A stretch of DNA of 64,000 bases from Nonomuraea harbinensis (GTDB lineage: Bacteria; Actinomycetota; Actinomycetes; Streptosporangiales; Streptosporangiaceae), in NCBI RefSeq assembly GCF_019396385.1, contig NZ_JAHKRN010000025.1, positions 62,001 through 126,000 on the forward strand, read 5' to 3'. Below, one piece after another: positions 16,094-25,623 of the stretch. The number at the start of each line of letters is the position of its first letter. Position 1 is the first letter of the stretch. The position numbers and the translations under genes were made by a program. Below the pieces are notes generated by a model. The model was not told where the DNA came from. It was given only the letters and a program-made list of their open reading frames with translations, and ran no database searches.

Positions 16094-17025
16094 CGGGGGA
16101 TCCAGTCCTTCCACACGATCTCGTTCTCCTCGACCCAGCGCTTCGCGGCCTCGGCGGCCGACAGGTCCTCGTTGATCATGTCGCTGGCGACCTTGTTCTG
16201 GTCGTCGTTGGTCCACTGGAAGTTGCGGACCAGCTCGTACGCCCTGCCGCCGTTCTCGGCGAACCGCTTGCTGACGATCTTGTCGAGCAGGTACGGCGGA
16301 TAGTCGCACGCGACCCTGGCCGGGCGGGCGTCACAGCCGATGGCGTGCGCGGGAAGATTGATCTTCACCAGCTTGACCTTGGTGAAAAGCCATTGCGGCT
16401 CATAGAAGTAGAGCAGCAGCGGCGTCTTGTTCTTGGTCGCCGACTGGGCGGCCTTGATCAATGCGTCCTCGCTGCCCGAGTAGACGACCTTGTAATTCAG
16501 CCGGAGATTCTTGACCAGTGCCTCGTCATTGGTGACGAACGACGGGTCACCGTCGAGCACCTGGCCGAGTTCGCCGGATTTCGGAGTCTTGAAGAGGTTC
16601 GCGTAGTCGTTGAGGTTTCTCCAGTCGGTGATGTTCGGGTGTTCCTTGGCCATCCACTCGGGGACGTACCACCCGATCACCCCCTTGTTGCCGGTGAGAC
16701 CTGCGGAAAGGGCGACCTTCTTCTTCTCGATGTACTCCTCCTTGAGGTCGTTGTGACCCCAGTTCTCGACGATGACGTCGACCTCACCGGTCTCGAAGCC
16801 CTTCCAGGAGTCTGCTTCGGCCATTTCGCGCGTTTCCACCTTGTAGCCGAGCTGAGTTTCGAGCAGGTGGGACAGCACGGCGGCCTGGGCCTCGTACCCG
16901 ACCCAGCCGTGGATGTCGATCTTGACCGTCTGGTTGGCGTCGGCCTGCGTGCTGGGCTCCTCGCCCGTACAGGCGGTCAGGAGCAGGGCCAGCGCGAGCG
17001 GGCCGGCGAGAATCTTGGTTCGCAT
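16090..17025 (-). CDS. Quaternary-amine ABC transporter substrate-binding lipoprotein, second copy
   Basis: A 311-residue OpuAC/ProX-type binding protein. Lipobox LLTAC near residue 20 predicts a membrane-tethered lipoprotein. Pocket-type motifs are HGWVGYEAQA, VIVENWGH, GVIGWYVPEW and LYFYEPQWLF, with the aromatic residues these proteins use to cage a trimethylammonium group. ATG at 17025 gives a normal signal peptide; longer in-frame starts do not. It is the paralogue of the gene just upstream (64 bases away); the two differ around the pocket (HGW against NPW, YFYEPQW against YFWDPHW), so they may bind different ligands. Confidence 0.85.
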   Translation of the reverse strand: MRTKILAGPLALALLLTACTGEEPSTQADANQTVKIDIHGWVGYEAQAAVLSHLLETQLGYKVETREMAEADSWKGFETGEVDVIVENWGHNDLKEEYIEKKKVALSAGLTGNKGVIGWYVPEWMAKEHPNITDWRNLNDYANLFKTPKSGELGQVLDGDPSFVTNDEALVKNLRLNYKVVYSGSEDALIKAAQSATKNKTPLLLYFYEPQWLFTKVKLVKINLPAHAIGCDARPARVACDYPPYLLDKIVSKRFAENGGRAYELVRNFQWTNDDQNKVASDMINEDLSAAEAAKRWVEENEIVWKDWIPR

Positions 17026-17089
17026 GAGAGTCTCCGGCGACCGTGACCCCGCCGGGGCGGGATCACGGGTCTTGAGGGATCGGAGGGGG

Positions 17090-18061
17090 TTACTTGGGGA
17101 TCCAGGCCTGCCACTTGTCCGGGTTGGCCTCGATCCACGCCTTGGCGGCCTCCTCACCGGACATGCCGCCGTTGGTCATGTCGTCGGACACCTTGTTCTG
17201 GTCCTCGTTGGTCCACTGGAAGTTCTTGACCAGCTCGTACGCCTTGCCGCCGGTGTCGGCGAACTTCTTGCTGACGATCTTGTCGAGGTCCATCTCCGGG
17301 TAGTCGCAGGCGACCTTCTTCGGGTCGGCGTCGCAGCCCTCGGTGTACTCCGGCAGGTTCACGCGGACCAACTCGGTCTGGCTGAACAGCCAGTGCGGGT
17401 CCCAGAAGTAGAACAGCAGCGGCTTCTTCTGCGCCTGCGCCTGCTGGGCGCTCTTGATCAGCGCCGCTTCGCTGCCACCGGTGACGATCTTGAAGTCCAG
17501 CTTGAGGTTCTTGATGAGCGCGGCCTCGTTGCTGACGTACGACGGGTCGCCGAACAGCAGCTGGCCCTTGCCGCCCGACTCGGAGGTCTTGAACAGGTCG
17601 GCGTACTTGTTGAGGTTCTTCCAGTCGGTGATGTCGGGGTTCTCGTCGGCCATCCACTTGGGGATGTACCAGCCGATGACGCCCTTGTTGCCGGTCGAGC
17701 CCGCCTCGACGGCGACCTTCTTCTCCTCGATGTACTGCTTCTTGAGGTCCGGGTGGCCCCAGTTCTCGATGATGACGTCGACGTCGCCGGTCTCGAAGCC
17801 CTCCCAGGCGAGCTGCTCCTTGATCTCCGGCAGCTCCACGGTGTAGCCGAGCTCGTTCTTCAGCAGGTACGCCACCACGTTGGCGCTCGCCTCGTAGCCG
17901 ACCCACGGGTTGATCGCGATCTTCACCGTGCCGGCCGGGGTGGCGGCGTCGGCCGAGCCCTCGGGGGAGGCGGCGGTGGTCGCTCCGCCGTCGACGGTGG
18001 CGCCGCCGCAACCGGCGGCCAGGCCCAGCGCTAAGAGGCCTGCGAACAGGCGAATTTTCAT
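17090..18061 (-). CDS. Quaternary-amine ABC transporter substrate-binding lipoprotein, first copy
   Basis: A 323-residue OpuAC/ProX-type lipoprotein with lipobox LAAGC and a Ser/Ala/Thr-rich linker before the binding domain. Motifs NPWVGYEASA, VIIENWGH, GVIGWYIPKW and FYFWDPHWLF match glycine betaine/proline betaine/choline binders. The ATG overlaps the permease stop in ATGA. It delivers ligand to the fused permease encoded just upstream. The exact ligand cannot be assigned from sequence alone. Confidence 0.87.
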   Translation of the reverse strand: MKIRLFAGLLALGLAAGCGGATVDGGATTAASPEGSADAATPAGTVKIAINPWVGYEASANVVAYLLKNELGYTVELPEIKEQLAWEGFETGDVDVIIENWGHPDLKKQYIEEKKVAVEAGSTGNKGVIGWYIPKWMADENPDITDWKNLNKYADLFKTSESGGKGQLLFGDPSYVSNEAALIKNLKLDFKIVTGGSEAALIKSAQQAQAQKKPLLFYFWDPHWLFSQTELVRVNLPEYTEGCDADPKKVACDYPEMDLDKIVSKKFADTGGKAYELVKNFQWTNEDQNKVSDDMTNGGMSGEEAAKAWIEANPDKWQAWIPK

Positions 18062-19967
18062 GTGAATTTCCTTTTGTGGGGCAGAGAACGCCTGTCGGCG
18101 CCCTGCGTGATGCGGTCCAGCATGACTCCGAGCAGGACGGTCGCGACACCTGCGACGAAGCCCATGCCGAAGTCGGGGCGCTGGGAGAACCCGAGCACGA
18201 CGTCGTAACCGAGGGCGCCGGCGCCGACCAGCCCGCCGACCACCACCATGGCGAGCGTCAGCACGATCCCCTGGTTGGCGGCGAGCAGGATGGCCCGGCG
18301 GGCCATCGGCAGCTGCACCTTCCACAGGATCTGGGCGGAGGTGGAGCCGGCGGAGGCGGCGGCCTCGATCACGGAGGTGGGCACGTGCCTGATGCCGTCC
18401 TCGACCAGGCGCACCACGGGCGGCACGGCGTAGATGATCGAGGCGAAGATCGCGGTGAACCGGGTGGTCCCGAACAGGGCCAGCGCCGGAAGCAGGTAGA
18501 CGAACGCGGGCATGGTCTGCGCGGCGTCCAGCAGCGGGCGCTGCACGGCGGAGAACCGGTCCGAGCGCGCGGCGGCGATGCCCAGCAGCACGCCGATCGC
18601 CAGGGTCGCGACGACCGCGACGGCGACCGTGGTCAGCGTCCGCATCGAGTGCTCCCACGTGCCGAGCAGGGCGATCCCGAGCAGGCAGACCAGCGCCGTC
18701 AGCGCGGGCCGTACCCCGCTGACCCGCCAGGCGACCAGCAGCACCGCGGCGGCGACCAGCCACCACGGCGCGGTGGTGAACACCGTCTCCAGCGGGTTGA
18801 GCAGGTAGATCGTGACGGTGTCCTTGACGAACGTGGTGACGCCGTACCAGCTCGTCTCGGCCCAGAGCACGGCCTCGTTGATCGGGCGGGTGACGCTGAC
18901 CGTCAGGTCCTCCGGCCACTGCCGGGGCACGAACGCCGCGGCCACCAGCCCGGCGACCGCCAGCACCCCGGCGGCGGCCACGTTGCCGCGGCCGATCCGG
19001 CTGTGCGGGTCGCGCCTGGCCACCGAGACCATCATCCGGTCCAGGATCACGGCCATGATCACGATCGCGATGCCCGCCGGCAGCATGATGCCGACCTGGG
19101 CCCTGGACAGGCCGCGGATGATGTCGGAACCGAGGCCGGGCGCGGAGATCAGGTTCGCGATGACCACCATGGACAGCGCCATCATGATGGTCTGGTTCAC
19201 CGCCAGCGCCATGGTGGAGCGCGCCAACGGCAGATACACCTTGAACAGCGTCTGCGCCTGGGTGGCGCCCAGCGAGGCGGACGCCTCGACCGCGGTGGGG
19301 GAGACCTGCTCGATGGCCAGCGCCGTGATGCGGATCGCGGGCGGGATCGAGTAGATCATCGTCGCGATCACGCCGGCCGGCGCGCCGATGTGGAAGAACA
19401 GCGCGAGCGGCGCCAGGTAGGCGAACGTCGGCATGATCTGCATGACGTCCAGCACCGGCGTGACGGCCTTGCGCACCCGCGCCGACATGCCCGCCCAGAT
19501 GCCCAGCGGCACGCCGATCGCCAGCGACAGCAGCACCGCCGCCGAGACCAGCGCGAGCGTCTCGACGCTCGACTGCCACAGCCCGAACACGCCGAACGAG
19601 CAGAACCCGGCCACCGCCATCAGCGCGACGCGCCAGCCGCCCGCCAGCCAGGCGAGCCCGCCCATGACCCCGATCAGCCCGGGCCAGCCCATCGCCACCA
19701 GCACCGCGTGGAAGGAGGTGTAGAGGGCGTCCACGAACAGGCGGATGTAGTTGAGGAAGTACAGGAAGAGCGGATTGTCGTTGCGGTGGTCGTCGATCCA
19801 CTCGCGCAGCTCGGTGACCGCGGTGAACGGCGCCGCCTCGCTGTTGTGCGGCAGCGTGCCGGTGCCGCGGAAGGCCAGGTACGCGAGCGCGAACAGGGCC
19901 GCGATCCCCGCCGGGACCACCCACCTCGGCACGCGCAGCCTGGAGGCAGGCGTGACCGCGGTGCTGC

Positions 19968-19971
<4 letters not shown>
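18058..19971 (-). CDS. Quaternary-amine ABC transporter permease, two permease domains in one chain
   Basis: A 637-residue membrane protein formed of two ProW/OpuAB-like permease domains. Each half carries its own EAA loop that contacts the ATPase: EASASLGATQAQTLFKVYLP in the first half and EAAASAGSTSAQILWKVQLP in the second. Most ProW proteins have one such domain and act as homodimers; here one chain should supply both halves. The ATG at 19971 overlaps the ATPase stop in ATGA, and its own stop overlaps the next ATG in the same way, so the operon is tightly coupled. Confidence 0.87.
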
Positions 19972-21023
<1,052 letters not shown>

Positions 21024-21056
21024 CCCGTACTCCTCGCCTTCTCGCCCAGGGGGCTC

Positions 21057-21086
21057 AACATATGGGGTTAAGAAAGCAAATCTCAA
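21057..21086 (-). promoter_or_regulatory. Promoter candidate for the betaine transport operon
   Basis: On the minus strand TTGAGA (21086-21081) and TATGTT (21062-21057) are 18 bases apart, with transcription expected near 21050 and the ATPase GTG at 21023. Match to the sigma-70 consensus is 5/6 and 4/6. Confidence 0.45.
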
Positions 21087-21260
21087 CGTTGTGACCGTTA
21101 GGAGACCTCTGTGCATCTGCGGTGTTACGTCGTTGGATCGTTCCAAACACCCATTTCTGGACATAGGCGGGCGTAATGCAATATTTCTCGCCATATGGTC
21201 TTCATAAGTGGAGCTCCAGGTTCTATGCTCATGCGTCACACTGCTTGACTTATGTCGCGT

Positions 21261-21304
21261 TATGGTCGCTTGGCTGGCCTGGCGCGGGTGTGTTCCAATT
21301 ACCC
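21261..21304 (+). promoter_or_regulatory. Conserved upstream block shared by cvnA-2 and cvnA-3
   Basis: The last 17 bases (GTGTGTTCCAATTACCC, 21288-21304) are identical to 35151-35167, and the preceding 27 bases align with one single-base indel (TATG-TCG-TTGGC-CTGG-CGG). The block is 55 bases from the GGCGAGAGG leader here and 54 there. It is likely a promoter or activator site; no standard -35/-10 pair fits it well. Confidence 0.7.
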
Positions 21305-21359
21305 GAGCTTGCATGGATTTCCCCACAGGTCACGAGGCCTTGCATATACGCCGATACTG

Positions 21360-21372
21360 GGCGAGAGGTTGC
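21360..21372 (+). promoter_or_regulatory. Conserved cvnA leader with ribosome site, cvn-2
   Basis: GGCGAGAGGTTGC, identical to the copies before cvnA-4 and cvnA-5 and one base different from cvnA-3. Its GAGAGG can serve as ribosome site for the GTG at 21378, which decides this start. Confidence 0.65.
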
Positions 21373-21377
21373 GTTCG

Positions 21378-24275
21378 GTGAGTACAGAGTTAGCAGAGCG
21401 GCCGCCGGAGGAAGGCAGGTGGCGGCTGCGTAATTGGCGGGTCCGCGCCAGGCTGGTCGCCCTGATCCTGGTGCCGACGGCTGCCGCCGTGCTCCTGGGC
21501 GGGATCCAGGTCTTCGCCTCGACGGGCGCGGCCGCCGACTACGCCCGCATCAACCAGCTCGCCCGGCTGAGCGAGCAGGTCGGCGGTCTCATCCACGAGA
21601 TGTCGGGGGAACGCGCCAGAGTCTCCTGGCACATCGCCCGGAACCGCCCCCAGGCTCAGCTTCCCGACGTACGCGCTCAGATCGGCAGGACCGACGCCGC
21701 CATCCGCGAGGTGAGAGACACCGCCGGCCAGCTGCTCGGCGGGGTCAGCGGCCGTACCGCCGACCAGATCGAGAACATGCTCAACCGGTTCGACGACCTG
21801 GACGGGCTGCGCGACCAGGCCATCGAGGCCGACCTGCTCCCCGCCCCGGCCGTCGAGCTCTACACCACCGTGATCAACGACCTGCTCTCCATCCACGACG
21901 AGCTGGTCAGCGGCAGCCAGGACGACGAGCTGTTCCGGCAGACCCGCATGCTCGACGCGCTGGCCCGCGTCAAGGAGAGCGTCTCCCTCCAGCAGGCCCT
22001 GCTCACCACCGCGCTGGTGGAAGGTTCCTTCGGCCAGGAGCAGCTCAAGACCTTCCTCGGCGAGCTGTCCCGCGAGGAGAACCAGCGCGAGGCCTTCTCC
22101 GAGGAGGCCACCGCCGGGGAACGGCGCTTCTTCGACGAGACCGTCAACGGCCGCTCCGCCGACGACATGCTGTTCCTGCGTGAACTGGTGCTCATCCGGG
22201 CCACCGCGGGGCAGACGCTGCGCGGCCTCGACCTGGCCAAGCGCGACGACGCCGGGCAGTGGTTCGAGGCGTCCACCGTCGTCATCGACTCCCTGCGCAC
22301 GGTCGAGCAGCGCCAGGCCGCCGGCATTCTCAGCCGCAGCGAGTCGCTCAGCTCCGGGGAGCAGCAGAGCGCGTACCTGATCGCGGGCGCGGTCATCGCC
22401 CTGCTCATCGCCGTCCTGGCGATCACCACCGGGGTGGCGCGCTCCCTCGTCCGCCCCCTGCGCCGGCTGCGCGCCGAGGCCCTGGAGATCGCCGGAAGGC
22501 GGCTGCCCGACTTCGTCCAGCACCTGCGGGAGTCCCGCGACGGCGCGGTCGACGCGGAGGTGCCGCCCATCGGCGTCTTCTCCCGCGACGAGGTCGGCGA
22601 GGTGGCCAGGGCCTTCGACGAGGTCCACCGGGAGGCCGTACGGCTGGCCGGCGACGAGGCCCGGCTGCGCGCCAACGTCAACGCGATGTTCGTCAACCTG
22701 TCGCGGCGCAGCCAGACGCTGGTCGAGCGGCAGCTCACCCTCATCGAGCGCCTGGAGCGCGGCGAGCGCGACGACGACCGGCTGGCCGACCTGTTCAAGC
22801 TCGACCACCTGGCCACCCGCATGCGTCGCAACTCCGAGAACCTGCTGGTCCTCGCCGGCCAGGAGGCCGCGCGCAAGTGGAGCCAGCCGGTCGAGCTCAT
22901 GGACGTGGTCCGCGCCGCGCTGGGCGAGGTCGAGAGCTACGACCGGGTCAGCATCCAGGTCCAGTCGGACGCGGCCATCGCGGGCCAGGCCGTCAACGAC
23001 GTCGTGCACCTGCTGGCCGAGCTGATCGAGAACGCCGTGTCGTTCTCCTCGCGCGACACCAAGGTCATCATCTCCAGCAGCCGCATCGACGGCGGCGGGC
23101 TCATGGTCGCCGTCACCGACCAGGGCATCGGCATGAGCCCGGAGGAGCTCTCCGAGTCCAACTGGCGGCTGGCCCACCCGCCGGTCGTGGACGTGTCGGT
23201 GTCGCGCCGGATGGGCCTGTTCGTGGTCGGCCGGCTGGCGCTGCGGCACAACATCAAGGTCCAGCTGCGCCGCCAGGACGTGGGCGGGCTCACCGCCATG
23301 GTCCTGCTCCCGGAGGCGCTGCTCACCCCCGTCCCCGGCGCCTCGGCCACCCCGCCGCCGTTCCCGCAGGCCGCCGCGTCCCAGGACCCGCCGTCGTTCG
23401 CGCACGTGCCGATGCAGGCCAGCACCGCGCACCCGGGCATCGGCCACCCGTCCATGCCGGGCACGGCGCATCCGTCGATGGACTCGCTCCCCGAGCCGTC
23501 GTCGTGGTTCAACTCGACGCACACCCAGTCGGGTGACGTCTCACGCGACAGCGTCTTCGGCGCCGACCCGCCGCGGGGTTTTCCCTCGGACGGCGCGTTC
23601 GCCGACCCGCCGCGCGGCTTCGCCGGGGACGGCGCCTCCGGCGACGGCCCGCGGGACTTCCAGCAGGACGGCGCGTTCGGCGGGGAACTGCCGCGCCGCC
23701 TGCCGCCGGACAACGGCACGGGCGGAGAGCTGCCGCGCCGCCTCGCCGCCGACAACGGGGCCTCCGGGGGGCTGCCGCGCCGCCTGCCGCCGGAGCAGCC
23801 GGCCTTCCCGCAGCAGGGCGACTACCTGCCCGTCCACGCCTCGATGGAGCCGAGCCCCGAGGTGTCGAGCTGGTTCACCAAGCCCGCCTTCACCGACGAG
23901 CGGGACCAGGCCGGCCCCGGCCCCGATCCGGCCTGGTCGTCGGGCGACTCGTGGTCCGCGCAGGGCGACACCGCCGCCATCCCCAAGATCGACATCTCCG
24001 CGCCGCCGCCCGAGCCGTCCCACAGCGGCAGCTGGTCCTCGCCCGCCGACAACGGCTGGCAGGCCGCCGGCGCGGCCCGCGAACCGGCGCTCGGCGGCAC
24101 GACCAGCTCCGGGCTGCCCAAACGGACGCCCAGGGCGAACCTGGTGCCGGGTACCGCGGCGCCGGCCCCGCCGCCGGTGCCCGCGCCCCCGGTGTCCCCC
24201 GACCGACTCCGCAACAGGCTCTCCAGCTACCAGCAGGGCGTCCGCAAGGGACGCGCCGAGCTAGAGGAGGACTGA
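21378..24275 (+). CDS. cvnA: Conservon sensor kinase CvnA, cvn-2
   Basis: A 965-residue sensor. TM1 starts at about residue 22 (LVALILVPTAAAVLLGG), TM2 near residue 333 (AYLIAGAVIALLIAVLAI), then HAMP and a kinase core with candidate His477 in KLDHLATRM, N-box Asn552 in ELIENAVSFSS and G-box DQGIGM. The NIT-like extracytoplasmic helix reads GLIHEMSGERARVSWHI. The tail from about residue 660 is Pro/Ser/Gly-rich with two repeat families (RGF-type then PRRL-type, 23565-23799), and ends in DYLPVHASMEP, GLPKRTPRANLVPG and RLSSYQQGVRKGR. GTG start chosen from the shared leader. It is divergent from the betaine operon. Stop overlaps cvnB by one base (TGATG). Confidence 0.9.
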   Translation: MSTELAERPPEEGRWRLRNWRVRARLVALILVPTAAAVLLGGIQVFASTGAAADYARINQLARLSEQVGGLIHEMSGERARVSWHIARNRPQAQLPDVRAQIGRTDAAIREVRDTAGQLLGGVSGRTADQIENMLNRFDDLDGLRDQAIEADLLPAPAVELYTTVINDLLSIHDELVSGSQDDELFRQTRMLDALARVKESVSLQQALLTTALVEGSFGQEQLKTFLGELSREENQREAFSEEATAGERRFFDETVNGRSADDMLFLRELVLIRATAGQTLRGLDLAKRDDAGQWFEASTVVIDSLRTVEQRQAAGILSRSESLSSGEQQSAYLIAGAVIALLIAVLAITTGVARSLVRPLRRLRAEALEIAGRRLPDFVQHLRESRDGAVDAEVPPIGVFSRDEVGEVARAFDEVHREAVRLAGDEARLRANVNAMFVNLSRRSQTLVERQLTLIERLERGERDDDRLADLFKLDHLATRMRRNSENLLVLAGQEAARKWSQPVELMDVVRAALGEVESYDRVSIQVQSDAAIAGQAVNDVVHLLAELIENAVSFSSRDTKVIISSSRIDGGGLMVAVTDQGIGMSPEELSESNWRLAHPPVVDVSVSRRMGLFVVGRLALRHNIKVQLRRQDVGGLTAMVLLPEALLTPVPGASATPPPFPQAAASQDPPSFAHVPMQASTAHPGIGHPSMPGTAHPSMDSLPEPSSWFNSTHTQSGDVSRDSVFGADPPRGFPSDGAFADPPRGFAGDGASGDGPRDFQQDGAFGGELPRRLPPDNGTGGELPRRLAADNGASGGLPRRLPPEQPAFPQQGDYLPVHASMEPSPEVSSWFTKPAFTDERDQAGPGPDPAWSSGDSWSAQGDTAAIPKIDISAPPPEPSHSGSWSSPADNGWQAAGAAREPALGGTTSSGLPKRTPRANLVPGTAAPAPPPVPAPPVSPDRLRNRLSSYQQGVRKGRAELEED
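23565..23799 (+). repeat. Degenerate tandem repeats in the CvnA-2 tail
   Basis: Encodes three RGF/RDF units (PPRGF or GPRDF followed by DGA about every 13 residues) and then three units of (E/G)LPRRL followed by PPDNG or similar. The repeats are degenerate at DNA level, unlike those in cvnA-1. Confidence 0.75.
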
Positions 24276-24697
24276 TGAAGGATTTGAGCCAGGCGGCAAG
24301 AGACGTCAACTGGCTGGTGTCCAACTTCGTGGAGGAGGTGCCCGGCGCCGCGCACGCCGTGGTGGTCTCGGCCGACGGGCTGCCGATGGCCTTCTCCCGC
24401 GGCTTCCCGAAGGACCGGGCAGACCAGCTGTCGGCCATCGCGGCCGGCCTGGTCAGCCTGACCCAGGGCTCGGCCAGAGTCTTCGAGGGTGGCAACGTCG
24501 TGCAGACCCTGGTGGAGATGGAACGCGGCCTGCTCCTGGTGATGTCGATCAGCGACGGATCCTGCCTGGCGGTGCTGGCCGCACCCGATTGCGACATGGG
24601 CCTGGTGGCCTACCAGATGACGGTCCTGGTGGAGCGTGCGGGGCAGGTGCTGACGCCTGACGTGCGCGCGGAACTGTCGGCCGTGCGACCGTGGTGA
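24275..24697 (+). CDS. cvnB: Roadblock/LC7 protein CvnB, cvn-2
   Basis: 140 residues, MKDLSQAARDVNWLVSNFV at the start, core AHAVVVSADGLPMAF, and CDMGLVAYQMTVLVERAG at the end. The surface helix FPKDRADQLSAIAAGL and SISDGSCLAVLAAPDCD agree with cvn-3 and cvn-5. Starts with ATG inside the cvnA stop (TGATG), so translation is coupled to the kinase. Partner of CvnD-2 by context and by the known CvnB-CvnD pairing in Streptomyces. Confidence 0.9.
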   Translation: MKDLSQAARDVNWLVSNFVEEVPGAAHAVVVSADGLPMAFSRGFPKDRADQLSAIAAGLVSLTQGSARVFEGGNVVQTLVEMERGLLLVMSISDGSCLAVLAAPDCDMGLVAYQMTVLVERAGQVLTPDVRAELSAVRPW

Positions 24698-24710
24698 TGG
24701 GAGTAGGACG

Positions 24711-25073
24711 TTGGCATCGTGGCATGGCGGGGAGCCGGAGCCAGAGCGCAGCTCACTGGTCAGGATGTACGCCGTCACGGGCGGCCGTACACGCAGCACG
24801 CTCGCGATGGAGGCGCTCGTCTCGTCGGCGACGTCCATCCAGCTCGGCCATACCTACACGCGTGAGTACCGGCAGATCAGCGAGCTGTGCCGGCAGGTGA
24901 GGTCGGTCGCGGAGATCTCCGCGCTGCTGGCCATGCCGCTCGGCGTGGCACGGGTGCTGATCGCCGACATGGAGGCGGAAGGGCTGGTCAGGGTGTACCA
25001 GCCGCAGTTGGACGCAGGCAAGCCGGACAGGGGCCTGCTCGAAAGGGTGCTCAGTGGACTTCGCAGGCTCTAA
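24711..25073 (+). CDS. cvnC: DUF742 protein CvnC, cvn-2
   Basis: A 120-residue protein. It reads SSLVRMYAVTGGR where other copies have RPYAVTGGR, and SATSIQLGHTYTREYRQI instead of the EFSHITPEYQAI type. The winged-helix-like part (CRQVRSVAEISALLAMPLG) and final LLERVLSGLRRL are kept. A TTG start at 24711 follows GGAGTAGGACG; no ATG or GTG is available in frame before the conserved motif. Gap to cvnB is 13 bases; overlap with cvnD is 20. Confidence 0.85.
   Translation: MASWHGGEPEPERSSLVRMYAVTGGRTRSTLAMEALVSSATSIQLGHTYTREYRQISELCRQVRSVAEISALLAMPLGVARVLIADMEAEGLVRVYQPQLDAGKPDRGLLERVLSGLRRL
25041..25072 (+). repeat. Invariant 32-nt cvnC/cvnD junction, copy 2
   Basis: Identical to the other four copies. 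The base after it makes the cvnC stop TAA here; the other four use TAG. Confidence 0.9.
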
Positions 25074-25623
25074 CGCCGGGCTCACCTCGACGAAGATCGT
25101 GGTGGCCGGCGGGTTCGGGGTGGGCAAGACGACGTTCGTGGGGGCGGTGTCCGAGATCATGCCGCTCACCACGGAGGCGGTGATGACGGACGCCTCGGCC
25201 GCGGTGGACGACCTCTCGCTCACCCCGACCAAGACGACCACCACGGTGGCGATGGACTTCGGCCGCGTGTCCCTGGACCGCGACCTGATCCTCTACCTGT
25301 TCGGCACGCCGGGCCAGCACCGGTTCTGGTTCATGTGGGACGACCTGGTGAAGGGCGCGATCGGCGCGGTCGTGCTGGTCGACACGCGCCGGCTCGCCGA
25401 CAGCTTCCCGGCCATCGACTACTTCGAAGAGGCCAAGCTGCCGTTCGTGATCGCGCTCAACGGCTGGGACGGGCAGTTCCCGCACGTGGAGAACGAGGTG
25501 AGGGACGCGCTGACCCTCGCCGCGCACATCCCGATCGTCCGCACGGACGCCCGCAGCCGCGAGGCGGTCAAGTCGACCCTCATCACCCTGGTCGAGCACG
25601 CGCTGACCGTCCGCTCCTACTGA
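25054..25623 (+). CDS. cvnD: Ras-like GTP-binding protein CvnD, cvn-2
   Basis: A 189-residue GTPase, P-loop GGFGVGKTTF, FGTPGQHRFWFMWDDLVKG, and ALNGWDGQFPH as the G4-like loop. It has ALNGWDG where three copies have GINGWDG, close to the nucleotide-base contact. The last seven bases overlap the end of the convergent SIS-domain gene, leaving no room for a terminator between them. GTG start lies in the 32-nt junction. Confidence 0.9.
   Translation: MDFAGSNAGLTSTKIVVAGGFGVGKTTFVGAVSEIMPLTTEAVMTDASAAVDDLSLTPTKTTTTVAMDFGRVSLDRDLILYLFGTPGQHRFWFMWDDLVKGAIGAVVLVDTRRLADSFPAIDYFEEAKLPFVIALNGWDGQFPHVENEVRDALTLAAHIPIVRTDARSREAVKSTLITLVEHALTVRSY

Larger units (their letters stand above)
21024..21377. 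other. Divergent intergenic region between the betaine operon and cvnA-2
   Basis: 354 bases without a convincing gene. It holds the minus-strand promoter candidate (21057-21086), a plus-strand block shared with cvnA-3 (21261-21304), and the 13-nt cvnA leader (21360-21372). The stretch from about 21120 to 21270 is A+T-rich for this genome, as expected of regulatory DNA. An in-frame extension of cvnA-2 back to 21252 crosses the shared block and was not accepted. Confidence 0.7.

Noticed and set aside
16094..16309. N-terminal extension of the GMC oxidoreductase
   Set aside because: It runs through the end of the binding-protein gene in another frame and is Arg/Gln-rich; the FAD-binding strand starts at the third residue after the GTG at 16093.
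21024..21260. Riboswitch or c-di-AMP leader for the betaine operon
   Set aside because: The promoter candidate leaves a leader of only about 27 bases and no conserved riboswitch core was recognised.
21252..21377. N-terminal extension of CvnA-2 from 21252
   Set aside because: The added 42 residues cross the conserved non-coding block and leader, have no ribosome site, and have no counterpart in the other CvnA proteins.
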